DNA of 64,000 nucleotides from Arachis hypogaea (GCF_003086295.3 NC_092051.1:68573772-68637771), one strand, 5' to 3'; positions 1 through 10,729 are shown, counted from the first letter of the stretch. The notes: a model not told the origin generated them from the sequence alone. Numbers and translations are program-made.

Positions 1-19
1 TATGTGCGCATACTTTAAT

Positions 20-136
20 AGGTGCGATCATACCAGCACTAATGCACCGGATCCCATCAGAATCCGCAGTTAAGTGTGCTTGGCGAGAGTAGTACTAGGA
101 TGGGTGACTTCCTGGGAAGTCCTCGTGTAGCACTTC
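20..136 (+). rRNA. 5S rRNA
   Basis: -1 T; one base lost in AATCCG and one in CTTGGCG; TAGCACT end. Confidence 0.85.
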
Positions 137-315
137 TTTTTTTTTTTTTTTACGTCGTGCTTACCCTGTTCTTAAACGACGCTATATTGAATAGTTTAGC
201 TAAAGCGAGCCTCAATGACCTGATTTTCGGCAAGCTGCACGGGCCCGCAGGGATCGAGCTCGACTTACCCTACGTCGCGAGACATGCTTATGATAATTGT
301 GTCGCATACTTTAAT

Positions 316-432
316 AGGTGCGATCATACCAGCACTAATGCACCGGATCCCATCAAACTCCGCAGTTAAGCGTGCTTGGCGAGAGTAGTACTAGGATGGG
401 TGACCTCCTGGGAAGTCCTCGTGTAGCACCTC
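316..432 (+). rRNA. 5S rRNA
   Basis: -1 T; two one-base losses (CATCAAACTCC, CTTGGCG); TAGCACC end. Confidence 0.85.
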
Positions 433-617
433 TTTTTTTTTTTTTTTGCATCGTGCTTACCCTTGTTCTTTAAACGACGCTATATTGAGTAGTTTAGCTA
501 AAGCGAGCCTCAATGACCTGATTTTCGGCAAGCTCGCACGGGCCCCGCAGGGATTCGCAGCTCGACTTACCCTACGTCGCGAGACATGCTTATGATAATT
601 GTGTGCGCATACTTTAC

Positions 618-732
618 AGGTGCGATCATACAGCACTAATGCACCGGATCCCATCAGAACTCCGCAGTTAAGCCTGCTTGGGCGAGAGTAGTACTAGGAT
701 GGGTGACTCCTGGGAAGTCCTCGTGTTACATC
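618..732 (+). rRNA. 5S rRNA
   Basis: -1 C; losses in ATACAGCAC and GTGACTCC; TTACATC end. Confidence 0.8.
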
Positions 733-901
733 TTTTTTTTATACGTCGTGCTTACCCTGTTCTTTAAACACGCTATATTGAATAGTTTAGCTAAAGCGAG
801 CCTCATACCTGATTTTCGCAAGCTCGCACGGGCCCCGCAGGATTCGCGCTCGATTTCTACGTCGCGAGACATGCTTATGATAATTATGTGGCATACTTAA
901 T

Positions 902-1014
902 AGGTGCGATCATACCACACTAATGCACCGGATCCATCAGAATCCGCAGTTAAGCGTGCTTGGGGAGAGTAGTACTAGGATGGGTGACCTCCTGGAAGTC
1001 CTCGTGTTGCACCT
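902..1014 (+). rRNA. 5S rRNA
   Basis: -1 T; several one-base losses (ACCACAC, ATCCATC, AATCCG, CTGGAAG); TTGCACC end. Confidence 0.8.
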
Positions 1015-1185
1015 TTTTTTTACGTCGTGCTTACCCTGTTCTTTAAACGACGCTATATTGAATAGTTTAGCTAAAGCGAGCCTCCATGACTGATTTTCGG
1101 CAGCTCGCACGGGCCCGCAGGATTCGCAGCTCGATTACCCTACGTCGCGAGACATGCTTATGTAATTATGTGCGCATACTTTAAT

Positions 1186-1298
1186 AGGTGCGATCATACC
1201 AGCACTAATGCACCGGATCCCATCAGAATCCGCAGTTAAGTTGCTTGGGCAGTTAGTATAAGGAATGGGTACCTCTGGGAAGTCCTCGTGTTGCATCT
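1186..1298 (+). rRNA. 5S rRNA, damaged
   Basis: -1 T; AATCCG; IE and start of box C disrupted (GGGCAGTTAGTATAAGGAA); TTGCATC end. Confidence 0.7.
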
Positions 1299-1462
1299 TT
1301 TTTTTTTTTTTACTCGTGCTTACCCTTTTCTTTAAAGACGCTATTTGAATAGTTTGTAAAGGCCTCCATACCTTTTTCAGCAATCTCGCACGGGCCCCGC
1401 AGGGATTCGTAGCTCGACTACCTAGGCGAGACATGTTATGATAATTATGTGCGATACTTTAT

Positions 1463-1569
1463 AGGTGCATCATACCAGCACTAATGCACGGATCCCATCA
1501 GATTCTCGCTAGTTAAGCTGCTTGGCGAGTAGTATAGGATGGTGCCTCTGGAAGTCCTGGTTGCACCTC
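1463..1569 (+). pseudogene. 5S rRNA, degenerate
   Basis: About 107 nt; many deletions, including box A and box C (GGATGGTGCCTCTGG). Confidence 0.7.
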
Positions 1570-1726
1570 TTTTTTTTTTTTTTACGTCGTGCTACCTCTT
1601 CTTTAAACGACGCTATTTGAATAGTTTAGCTAACGACCTCAATGCCGATTTTCGGCAAGCTGCCGGACCTACGCGGGATTCGCAGCTATTACCTACTCAA
1701 AATGCTTATGATATGTGCGCCTTAAT

Positions 1727-1822
1727 AGGTGGTCTCCAGCATAATGACGGATTCCCATAAATTGCAGTTAAGCGATGTTGGGCGAGTAGTACTCGGAGTG
1801 ACTCCTGGATCCTCGTTGACCT
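1727..1822 (+). pseudogene. 5S rRNA, strongly degenerate
   Basis: Only about 96 nt; 5' part GGTGGTCTCCAGCATAATG, box C GAGTGACTCCTGGAT. Last copy before the gap; likely poor sequence. Confidence 0.7.
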
Positions 1823-1934
1823 TTTTTTTTTTTCTTTTTACGTCGTGCGGACCCTTGTTTTAATCGACTGCTATATTAAGTAAGTTTAGTGTGCGAGCCT
1901 CCAATGACTGAATTAATCAGAAGCTCGCGGAGTC

Positions 1935-2934
1935 NNNNNNNNNNNNNNNNNNNNNNNNNNNNNNNNNNNNNNNNNNNNNNNNNNNNNNNNNNNNNNNNNN
2001 NNNNNNNNNNNNNNNNNNNNNNNNNNNNNNNNNNNNNNNNNNNNNNNNNNNNNNNNNNNNNNNNNNNNNNNNNNNNNNNNNNNNNNNNNNNNNNNNNNNN
2101 NNNNNNNNNNNNNNNNNNNNNNNNNNNNNNNNNNNNNNNNNNNNNNNNNNNNNNNNNNNNNNNNNNNNNNNNNNNNNNNNNNNNNNNNNNNNNNNNNNNN
2201 NNNNNNNNNNNNNNNNNNNNNNNNNNNNNNNNNNNNNNNNNNNNNNNNNNNNNNNNNNNNNNNNNNNNNNNNNNNNNNNNNNNNNNNNNNNNNNNNNNNN
2301 NNNNNNNNNNNNNNNNNNNNNNNNNNNNNNNNNNNNNNNNNNNNNNNNNNNNNNNNNNNNNNNNNNNNNNNNNNNNNNNNNNNNNNNNNNNNNNNNNNNN
2401 NNNNNNNNNNNNNNNNNNNNNNNNNNNNNNNNNNNNNNNNNNNNNNNNNNNNNNNNNNNNNNNNNNNNNNNNNNNNNNNNNNNNNNNNNNNNNNNNNNNN
2501 NNNNNNNNNNNNNNNNNNNNNNNNNNNNNNNNNNNNNNNNNNNNNNNNNNNNNNNNNNNNNNNNNNNNNNNNNNNNNNNNNNNNNNNNNNNNNNNNNNNN
2601 NNNNNNNNNNNNNNNNNNNNNNNNNNNNNNNNNNNNNNNNNNNNNNNNNNNNNNNNNNNNNNNNNNNNNNNNNNNNNNNNNNNNNNNNNNNNNNNNNNNN
2701 NNNNNNNNNNNNNNNNNNNNNNNNNNNNNNNNNNNNNNNNNNNNNNNNNNNNNNNNNNNNNNNNNNNNNNNNNNNNNNNNNNNNNNNNNNNNNNNNNNNN
2801 NNNNNNNNNNNNNNNNNNNNNNNNNNNNNNNNNNNNNNNNNNNNNNNNNNNNNNNNNNNNNNNNNNNNNNNNNNNNNNNNNNNNNNNNNNNNNNNNNNNN
2901 NNNNNNNNNNNNNNNNNNNNNNNNNNNNNNNNNN
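1935..2934. other. Assembly gap (1,000 N)
   Basis: Exactly 1,000 N, flanked on both sides by 5S spacer sequence. The round length suggests a gap of arbitrary size, so the true number of missing 5S units is unknown. Open frames drawn through it are meaningless. Confidence 0.99.
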
Positions 2935-3022
2935 GTGCTCCCACGGGTCCGTAAGGCTTCGCAGCTCGAATTACCCTATGTCGCGACACATGCTTATGAT
3001 AATTTTGTGTGCATACTGTAAT

Positions 3023-3141
3023 AGGTGCGATCATACCAGCACTAATGCACTGGATCCCATCAAAACTCCGCCGTTAAACGTGCTTGGACGAGAGTAGTAC
3101 TAGGATGGGTGACCTCCTCGGAAGTCCTCGTGTTGCACCTC
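3023..3141 (+). rRNA. 5S rRNA
   Basis: -1 T; nt 44 C; box A changed (CGTTAAACGTGCTTGGACG); TTGCACC end. Confidence 0.9.
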
Positions 3142-3329
3142 TTTTCTTTTTTTTTTTTACGTCGTGCTTACCCTCGTTCTTCAAACGACGCTATCTTGAA
3201 TTGTTTAGCTAAAGCGAGCCTCAATGACGTGATTTTTGACAAGATCGCACGGGCTCCGCAGGGATTCGCAGCTCGACTTACCCTACGTCGCGAGACATGC
3301 TTATGATAATTATGTGCGCATACTTTAAT

Positions 3330-3448
3330 AGGTGCGATCATACCAGCACTAATGCACCGAATCCCATCAGAATTTCGTAGTTAAGCGTGCTGGGGCGAGA
3401 GTAGTACTAGGATGGGTGACCTCTTGGGAAGTCCTCGTGTTGCATTTT
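3330..3448 (+). rRNA. 5S rRNA
   Basis: -1 T; AATTTCGTAG; CTCTTGGG; TTGCATT end. Confidence 0.9.
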
Positions 3449-3630
3449 CTTTTTTTTGTACGTCGTGCTTACCCTTGTTCTTTAAACGACGCTATATTGA
3501 ATAGTTTAGCTAAAGCGAGCCTCCATGACCTGATTTTCGGAAAGCTCGCACGGGCCCGGCAGGTATTCGCAGCTCAATTTACTCTACGTCGCGAGACTTG
3601 CTTATGATAATTATGTGTGCATACTTTAAT

Positions 3631-3749
3631 AGGTGCGATCATACCAGCACTAATGCACCGGATCCCATCAGAATTCCGCAGTTAAGCCTGCTTGGGCAAG
3701 AGTAGTACTAGGATGGGTGACCTCTTGGGAAGTCCTCATGTTGCATCTT
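3631..3749 (+). rRNA. 5S rRNA
   Basis: -1 T; nt 44 T; GGGCAAGAG in IE; TTGCATC end. Confidence 0.9.
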
Positions 3750-3933
3750 CTTTTTTTTTGTTACGTGGTGCTTACCCTTGTTCTTTAAATGACGCTATAT
3801 TGAATAGTTTAGCTAAAGCGAGCCTCCATGACCTGATTTTCGGCAAGCTCGCACGGGCCCCGCAGGGATTCGCAGCTCGATTTACCCTACGTCGCGAGAC
3901 ATGCTTATGATAATTATGTGTGCATACTTTAAT

Positions 3934-4052
3934 AGGTGCGATCATACCAGCACTAATGCACCGGATCCCATCAGAATTCCGTAGTTAAGCGTGCTTGGGC
4001 GAGAGTAGTAATAGGATTGGTGACCTCTTGCGAAGTCCTCGTGTTGCATCTT
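3934..4052 (+). rRNA. 5S rRNA, X type
   Basis: -1 T; box C changed to ATAGGATTGGTGACCTCTTG, then CGAAG; TTGCATC end. Probably weak or silent. Confidence 0.85.
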
Positions 4053-4237
4053 CTTTTTTTTTTTTTACGTCGTGCTTACCCTTGTTCTTTAAACGACGCT
4101 ATATTGAATAGTTTAGCTAAAGCGAGCCTCCATGACCTGATATTCGGCAAGCTCCCATGGGCCCCGCAGGGATTCGCAGCTCGATTTACCCTACGTCGCG
4201 AGACATGCTTAATGTAATTATGTGCGCATACTTTAAT

Positions 4238-4356
4238 AAGTGCGATCATACCAGCACGAATGCACCGGATCCCATCAGAATTCCGTAGTTAAGCGTGCTT
4301 GGGTGAGAGTAGTACTAGGATGGGTGACCTCCTGGGAAGTCCTCGTGTTGCATCTT
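4238..4356 (+). rRNA. 5S rRNA, Y type
   Basis: Starts AAGTGCG; CAGCACGAAT; GGGTGAGAG; TTGCATC end, T-run led by TTCTTG. Confidence 0.9.
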
Positions 4357-4546
4357 CTTGTTTTTTTTTTTTTGTACGTCGTGCTTACCCTTGTTCTTTA
4401 AACGACGCTATATTGAATAGTTTAGCTAAAGCGAGCCTCCATGACCTGATTTTCGGCAAGCTCGCACGGGCCCCGCAAGGATTCGGAGCTCGACTTACCC
4501 TATGTCGCGAGACATGCTTATGATAATTATGTGCGCATACTTTAAT

Positions 4547-4664
4547 AGGTGCGATCATACCAGCACTAATGCACCGGATCCATCAGAATTCCGTAGTTAA
4601 GCGTGCTTGGGTGAGAGTAGTACTAGGATGGGTGACCTCCTGGGAAGTCCTCGTGTTGCATCTT
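4547..4664 (+). rRNA. 5S rRNA, Y type
   Basis: -1 T; one C lost in GGATCCATC; GGGTGAGAG; TTGCATC end. Confidence 0.9.
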
Positions 4665-4853
4665 CTTGTTTTTTTTTTTTGTACGTCGTGCTTACCCTTG
4701 TTCTTTAAACGACGCTATATTGAATAGTTTAGCTAAAGCGAGCCTCCATGACCTGATTTTCGGCAAGCTCGCACGGGCCCCGCAAGGATTCGGAGCTCGA
4801 CTTACCCTATGTCGCGAGACATGCTTATGATAATTATGTGCGCATACTTTAAT

Positions 4854-4972
4854 AGGTGCGATCATACCAGCACTAATGCACCGGATCCCATCAGAATTCC
4901 GTAGTTAAGCGTGCTTGGGCGAGAGTAGTAATAGGATTGGTGACCTCTTGCGAAGTCCTCGTGTTGCATCTT
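4854..4972 (+). rRNA. 5S rRNA, X type
   Basis: -1 T; same box C changes as 3934; TTGCATC end. Confidence 0.85.
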
Positions 4973-5160
4973 CTTTTTTTTTTTTTTTTACGTCGTGCTT
5001 ACCCTTGTTCTTTAAACGACGCTATATTGAATAGTTTAGCTAAAGCGAGCCTCCATGACCTGATATTCGGCAAGCTCCCATGGGCCCCGCAGGGATTCGC
5101 AGCTCGATTTACCCTACGTCGCGAGACATGCTTAATGTAATTATTTGCGCATACTTTAAT

Positions 5161-5279
5161 AGGTGCGATCATACCAGCACGAATGCACCGGATCCCATCA
5201 GAATTCCGTTGTTAAGCGTGCTTGGGTGAGAGTAGTACTAGGATGGGTGACCTCCTGGGAAGTCCTCGTGTTGCATCTT
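5161..5279 (+). rRNA. 5S rRNA, Y type
   Basis: -1 T; CAGCACGAAT; CCGTTGTTAAG in box A; GGGTGAGAG; TTGCATC end. Confidence 0.9.
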
Positions 5280-5466
5280 CTTGTTTTTTTTTTGTACGTC
5301 GTGCTTACCCTTGTTCTTTAAACGACGCTATATTGAATAGTTTAGCTAAAGCGAGCCTCCATGACCTGATTTTCGGCAAGCTCGCACGGGCCCCGCAAGG
5401 ATTCGGAGCTCGACTTACCCTATGTCGCGAGACATGCTTATGATAATTATGTGCGCATACTTTAAT

Positions 5467-5585
5467 AGGTGCGATCATACCAGCACTAATGCACCGGATC
5501 CCATCAGAATTCCGTAGTTAAGCGTGCTTGGGCGAGAGTAGTAATAGGATTAGTGACCTCTTGCGAAGTCCTCGTGTTGCATCTT
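5467..5585 (+). rRNA. 5S rRNA, X type
   Basis: -1 T; box C GGATTAGTGACCTCTTG; TTGCATC end. Confidence 0.85.
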
Positions 5586-5768
5586 CTTTTTTTTTTTACG
5601 TCGTGCTTACCCTTGTTCTTTAAACGACGCTATATTGAATAGTTTAGCTAAAGCGAGCCTCCATGACCTGATATTCGGCAAGCTCCCATGGGCCCCGCAG
5701 GGATTCGCAGCTCGATTTACCCTACGTCGCGAGACATGCTTAATGTAATTATGTGCGCATACTTTAAT

Positions 5769-5887
5769 AGGTGCGATCATACCAGCACGAATGCACCGGA
5801 TCCCATCAGAATTCCGTAGTTAAGCGTGCTTGGGTGAGAGTAGTACTAGGATGGGTGACCTCCTGGGAAGTCCTCGTGTTGCATCTT
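5769..5887 (+). rRNA. 5S rRNA, Y type
   Basis: -1 T; CAGCACGAAT; GGGTGAGAG; TTGCATC end. Confidence 0.9.
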
Positions 5888-6077
5888 CTTGTTTTTTTTT
5901 TTTTGTACGTCGTGCTTACCCTTGTTCTTTAAACGACGCTATATTGAATAGTTTAGCTAAAGCGAGCCTCCATGACCTGATTTTTGGCAAGCTCGCACGG
6001 GCCCCGCAAGGATTCGGAGCTCGACTTACCCTATGTAGCGAGACATGCTTATGATAATTATGTGCGCATACTTTAAT

Positions 6078-6196
6078 AGGTGCGATCATACCAGCACTAA
6101 TGCACCGGATCCCATCAGAATTCCGCAGTTAACCGTGCTTGGGCGAGAGTAGTACTAGGATGGGTGACCTCCAGGGAAGTCCTCGTGTAGCACTTC
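6078..6196 (+). rRNA. 5S rRNA
   Basis: -1 T; nt 44 T; TTAACCGTG in box A; CCTCCAGGG; TAGCACT end. Confidence 0.9.
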
Positions 6197-6378
6197 TTTT
6201 TTTTTCTACGTCGTGCTTACCCTTGTTCTTAAAATGACGCTATATTGAATAGTTTAGCTAAAGCGAGCCTCAATGACCTGATTTTCGGCAAGCTCGCACG
6301 GGCCCCGCAAGGATTCGCAGCTCAACTTACCCTACGTTGGGAGACATGCTTATGATAATTGTGTGCGCATACTTTAAT

Positions 6379-6497
6379 AGGTGCGATCATACCAGCACTA
6401 ATGCACCGGATCCCATCAGAACTCCGCAGTTAAGTGTGCTTGGGCGAGAGTAGTACTAGGATCAGTGACCTCCTGGGAAGTACTTGGGTTGCACCTC
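6379..6497 (+). rRNA. 5S rRNA, ACTTGGG type
   Basis: -1 T; nt 44 C; GGATCAGTGACC; 3' part GAAGTACTTGGGTTGCACC. Confidence 0.88.
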
Positions 6498-6682
6498 TTT
6501 TACTTTTTTTTACATCGTGTTTAACTTCGTTCTTTAAACGACGCTATATTGAATAGTTTAGCTAAAGCGAGCCTCAATGACCTGATTTTTGGCAAGCTCG
6601 CACGGGCCCTGCAGGGATTCGTAGCTCAACTTATCCTACGTCACGAGACATGCTTATGATAATTTTGTACGCATACTTTAAC

Positions 6683-6801
6683 AGGTGCGATCATACCGGC
6701 ACTAATGCACCAGATCCCATCAGGACTCCGCAATTAAGCGTGCTTGGGCGAGAGTAGTTCTAGGATGGGTGACCTCCAGTAAAGTCCTCGTGTTGCACCT
6801 A
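6683..6801 (+). rRNA. 5S rRNA
   Basis: -1 C; ATACCGGCAC, CATCAGGACTCC, GTAGTTCTAGG; TTGCACC end. Sister of 7286. Confidence 0.88.
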
Positions 6802-6980
6802 TTTTTTTTATGTCGTGCTTACCCTTGTTCTTTAAACGACGCTATATTGAATAGTTTAGCTAAAGCAAGCCTCCATGACCTGATTTTCGGCAAGCTCGCA
6901 CGAGCCCGACAGATATTCGTAGCTCGATTTACCCTACGTCGGGAGACATGCTTATGATAATTATGTGTGCAAACTTTAAT

Positions 6981-7099
6981 AGGTGCGATCATACCAGCAC
7001 TAATGCACCGGATCCCATTAGAATTCCGCAGTTAAGCGTGCCTGGGCGAGAGTAGTACTAGGATGGGTGACCTCTTGGGAAGTCCTCGTGTTGCATCTT
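6981..7099 (+). rRNA. 5S rRNA
   Basis: -1 T; CATTAGAATTCC; GTGCCTGGG; TTGCATC end. Confidence 0.9.
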
Positions 7100-7285
7100 C
7101 TTTTTTTTTTTTTTACATCGTGTTTAACTTCGTTCTTTAAACGACGCTATATTGAATAGTTTAGCTAAAGCGAGCCTCAATGACCTGATTTTTGGCAAGC
7201 TCGCACGGGCCCTGCAGGGATTCGTAGCTCAACTTATCCTACGTCGCGAGACATGCTTATGATAATTGTGTACGCATACTTTAAC

Positions 7286-7404
7286 AGGTGCGATCATACC
7301 GGCACTAATGCACCAGATCCCATCAGGACTCCGCAATTAAGCGTGCTTGGGCGAGAGTAGTTCTAGTATGGGTGACCTCCTGTGAAGTCCTCGTGTTGCA
7401 CCTA
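7286..7404 (+). rRNA. 5S rRNA
   Basis: -1 C; ATACCGGCAC, CATCAGGACTCC as in 6683; CTAGTATGGG in box C; TTGCACC end. Confidence 0.88.
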
Positions 7405-7584
7405 TTTTTTTTTATGTCGTGCTTACCCTTGTTCTTTAAAAGACGCTATATTGAATAGTTTAGCTAAAGCAAGCTTCCATGACCTGATTTTCGGCAAGCT
7501 CGCACGAGCCCGGCAGATATTCGTAGCTCGATTTACCCTACGTCGCGAGACATGCTTATGATAATTATGTGTGCAAACTTTAAT

Positions 7585-7703
7585 AGGTGCGATCATACCA
7601 GCACTAATGCACCGGATCCCATCAGAATTCCGTAGTTAAGCGTGCTTGGGCGAGAGTAGTAATAGGATTGGTGACCTCTTTCGAAGTACTCGTGTTGCAT
7701 CTT
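7585..7703 (+). rRNA. 5S rRNA, X type
   Basis: -1 T; ATAGGATTGG and CTTTCGAAGTACTCG; TTGCATC end. Confidence 0.85.
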
Positions 7704-7888
7704 CTTTTTTTTTTTTTACGTCGTGCTTACCTTTGTTCTTTAAACGACGCTATATTGAATAGTTTAGCTAAAGCGAGCCTCCATGACCTGATATTCGGCA
7801 AGCTCCCATGGGCCCCGCAGGGATTCGCAGCTCGATTTACCCTACGTCGCGAGACATGCTTAATGTAATTATGTGCGCATACTTTAAT

Positions 7889-8007
7889 AGGTGCGATCAT
7901 ACCAGCACGAATGCACCGGATCCCATCAGAATTCCGTAGTTAAGCGTGCTTAGGTGAGAGTAGTACTAGGATGGGTGACCTCCTGGGAAGTCCTCGTGTT
8001 GCATCTT
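7889..8007 (+). rRNA. 5S rRNA, Y type
   Basis: -1 T; CAGCACGAAT; CTTAGGTGAGAG; TTGCATC end. Its own spacer has a 27-bp deletion. Confidence 0.9.
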
Positions 8008-8172
8008 CTTGTTTTTTTTTTTTTTTGTACGTCGTGCTTACCCTTGTTCTTTAAACGACGCTATATTAAATAGTTTAGCTAAAGCGAGCCTCCATGACCT
8101 GATTTTCGGCAAGCTCGCACGGGCCCCGCAAGGATTCGGAGCTCGACTTACCCTATGTGCGCATACTTTAAT

Positions 8173-8291
8173 AGGTGCGATCATACCAGCACTAATGCAC
8201 CGGATCCCATCAGAATTCCGCAGTTAACCGTGCTTGGGCGAGAGTAGTACTAGGATGGGTGACCTCCAGGGAAGTCCTCGTGTAGCACTTC
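8173..8291 (+). rRNA. 5S rRNA lacking the upstream TATA-like element
   Basis: -1 T; TTAACCGTG; CCTCCAGGG; TAGCACT end. About 27 bp are missing upstream (junction near 8157), so the -29 AT-rich element is gone. Confidence 0.88.
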
Positions 8292-8475
8292 TTTTTTTTT
8301 TTCTACGTCGTGCTTACCCTTGTTCTTAAAATGACGCTATATTGAATAGTTTAGCTAAAGCGAGCCTCAATGACCTGATTTTCGGCAAGCTCGCGCGGGC
8401 CCCGCAAGGATTCGCAGCTCGACTTACCCTACGTTGGGAGACATGCTTATGATAATTGTGTGCGCATACTTTAAT

Positions 8476-8594
8476 AGGTGCGATCATACCAGCACTAATG
8501 CACTGGATCCCATCAGAACTCCGCAGTTAAGCGTGCCTGGGCGAGAGTAGTGCTAGGATGGGTGACCTCTTGGGAAGTCCTCGTGTTGCATCTT
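8476..8594 (+). rRNA. 5S rRNA
   Basis: -1 T; nt 44 C; GCACTGG; GTGCCTGGG; GTAGTGCTAGG; TTGCATC end. Confidence 0.9.
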
Positions 8595-8779
8595 CTTTTT
8601 TTTTTGTTACATTGTGCTTACCCTTGTTCTTTAAATGACACTATATTGAATAGTTTAGCTAAAGCGTGCCTCCATGACCTGATTTTCGGCAAGCTCGCAC
8701 GGGCCCCGCAGGGATTCGCAGCTCGATTTACCCTACGTCGCGAGACATGCTTATGATAATTATGTGCGCATACTTTAAT

Positions 8780-8898
8780 AGGTGCGATCATAACAGCACT
8801 AATGCACCAGATCCCATGAGAATTCCGCAGTTAAGCGTTCTTGGGCGAGAGTAGTAATAAGATGGGTGACCTCTTGCGAAGTCCTCGTGTTGCATCTT
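8780..8898 (+). rRNA. 5S rRNA
   Basis: -1 T; ATAACAGCAC; GCGTTCTTGG in box A; ATAAGATGGG and CTTGCGAAG; TTGCATC end. Confidence 0.87.
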
Positions 8899-9083
8899 CT
8901 TTTTTTTTTTTTACGTCGTGCTTACCCTTGTTCTATAAACGACGCTATATTGAATAGTTTAGCTAAAGCGAGCCTCCATGACCTAATTTTCAGCAAGCTC
9001 GCATGGGCCCCGCAAGGATTCGCAGCTCGACTTACCCTACGTCACGAGACATGCTTATGATAATTATGTGCGCATACCTTAAT

Positions 9084-9202
9084 AGGTGCGATCATACCAG
9101 CACTAATGCTCCGGATCCCATAAGAATTCCGCAGTTAACCGTGCTTGGGCGAGAGTAGTACTAGGATGGGTGACTTCCTGGGAAGTCCTCGTGTAGCACT
9201 TC
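9084..9202 (+). rRNA. 5S rRNA
   Basis: -1 T; CATAAGAATTCC; TTAACCGTG; CTTCCTGGG; TAGCACT end. Confidence 0.9.
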
Positions 9203-9387
9203 TTTTTTTTTTTTTTACGTCGTGCTTACCCTTGTTCTTTAAACGACGCTATATTGAATAGTTTAGCTAAAGCGAGCCTCAATGACCTGATTTTTGGCAA
9301 GCTCGCACGGGCCCCGCAAGGATTCGCAGCTCGACTTACCCTACGTCGGGAGACATGCTTATGATAATTGTGTGCGCATACTTTAAT

Positions 9388-9506
9388 AAGTTCGAACATA
9401 CCGGCACTAATGCACCGGATCCCATCAGAACTCCGCAGTTAAGCGTGCTTGGGCGAGAGTAGTACTAGGATGGGTGACCTTCTGGGAAGTACTTGGGTTG
9501 CACCTC
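9388..9506 (+). rRNA. 5S rRNA, ACTTGGG type
   Basis: Starts AAGTTCGAACATACCGGCAC; nt 44 C; 3' part GAAGTACTTGGGTTGCACC. Confidence 0.87.
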
Positions 9507-9693
9507 TTTTACTTTTTTTTTTACGTCGTGGTTAACTTCATTCTTTAAACGACGCTATATTGAATAGTATAGCTAAAGCGAGCCTCAATGACCTGATTTT
9601 CGGCAAGCTCGCATGGGCACTGCAGGGATTCGCAGCTCGACTTACCCTACGTCGCGAGACATGCTTATGATAATTGTGTACGCATACTTTAAT

Positions 9694-9812
9694 AGGTGCG
9701 ATCATACCAGCACTAATGCACCGGATCCCATCAGAACTCCGCAGTTAAGCGTGCTTGGGCGAGAGTAGTACTAGGATGGGTGACCTCCTGGAAAGTCCTC
9801 GTGTTGCATATT
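9694..9812 (+). rRNA. 5S rRNA
   Basis: -1 T; nt 44 C; CCTGGAAAGTCC; TTGCATA end. Six-gene repeat position 1. Confidence 0.9.
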
Positions 9813-10000
9813 CTTTTTTTTTTTTTTTTACGTCGTGCTTGACCTAGTTCTTTAAACGACGCTATATTGAATAGTTTAGCTAAAGCGAGCCTCCATGACC
9901 TGATTTTCGGCAAGCTCGCACGGGCCCCGCAAGGATTCGCAGCTCGACTTACCCTATGTCGCGAGACATGCTTATGATAATTATGTGCGCATACTTTAAT

Positions 10001-10119
10001 AGGTGCGATCATACCAGCACTAATGCACCGGATCCCATCAGAATTCCGCAGTTAAGTGTGCTTGGGCGAGAGTAGTACTAGGATGGGTGACTTCCTGGGA
10101 AGTCCTCGTGTAGCACTTC
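10001..10119 (+). rRNA. 5S rRNA
   Basis: -1 T; nt 44 T; AAGTGTGCTTGG; CTTCCTGGG; TAGCACT end. Position 2. Confidence 0.9.
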
Positions 10120-10306
10120 TTTTTTTTTTTTTTTTACGTCGTGCTTACCCTTGTTCTTTAAACGACGCTATATTGAATAGTTTAGCTAAAGCGAGCCTCA
10201 ATGACCTGATTTTCTGCAATCTCGCACGGGCCCCGCAAGGATTCGCCGCTCGACTTACCCTACGTCGGGAGACATGCTTATGATAATTGTGTGCGCATAC
10301 TTTAAT

Positions 10307-10425
10307 AAGTGTGATCATACCAGCACTAATGCACCGGATCCCATCAGAACTCCGCAGTTATGCGTGCTTGGGCGAGAGTAGTACTAGGATGGGTGACCTC
10401 CTGGGAAGTACTTGGGTTGCACCTC
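10307..10425 (+). rRNA. 5S rRNA, ACTTGGG type
   Basis: Starts AAGTGTGATC; nt 44 C; GTTATGCGTG in box A; ACTTGGGTTGCACC end. Position 3. Confidence 0.88.
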
Positions 10426-10610
10426 TTTTACTTTTTTTTACGTCGTGGTTAACTTCATTCTTTAAACGACGCTATATTGAATAGTTTAGCTAAAGCGAGC
10501 CTCAATGACCTGATTTTCGGCAAGCTGGCACGGGCACTGCAGGGATTCGCAGCTCGACTTACCCTACGTCGCGAGACATGCTTATGATAATTGTGTACGC
10601 ATACTTTAAA

Positions 10611-10729
10611 AGGTGCGATCATACCAGCACTAATGCACCGGATCCCATCAGAACTCCGCAGTTAAGCGTGCTTGGGTGAGAGTAGTACTAGGATGGGTGA
10701 CCTCCTGGGAAATCCTCGTGTAGCACCTC
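10611..10729 (+). rRNA. 5S rRNA
   Basis: -1 A; nt 44 C; GGGTGAGAG; GGGAAATCC; TAGCACC end. Position 4. Confidence 0.9.

Larger units (their letters stand above)
1..1934 (+). repeat. 5S rDNA array block 1 (decays toward gap)
   Basis: Seven 5S units of about 300 bp begin at 20, 316, 618, 902, 1186, 1463 and 1727. Each is a gene, a T-run and a spacer that starts TACGTCGTGCTTACCC and ends about TTATGATAATTGTGTGCGCA. Missing bases become steadily more common toward 1934, where an N gap starts. Most changes are single-base deletions, not substitutions, which suggests poor consensus at a contig end rather than ancient decay. No protein gene is seen. Confidence 0.95.
3934..6077 (+). repeat. Dimeric higher-order 5S repeat (X/Y units)
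   Basis: X genes (3934, 4854, 5467, again 7585) share AGTAATAGGATTGG and CTTGCGAAG, and their spacers share TGATATTCGG, CTCCCATGGG and CTTAATGTAATT. Y genes (4238, 4547, 5161, 5769, again 7889) share GGGTGAGAG, a T-run led by TTCTTG, and GGATTCGGAGCTCG in the spacer. The order X-Y-Y-X-Y-X-Y shows dimers copied as blocks. X genes carry changes in box C. Confidence 0.85.

Noticed and set aside
1889..3097. Frames of 373-420 codons over 1889-3097 and 41681-43008
   Set aside because: They consist almost entirely of N and do not represent coding sequence.
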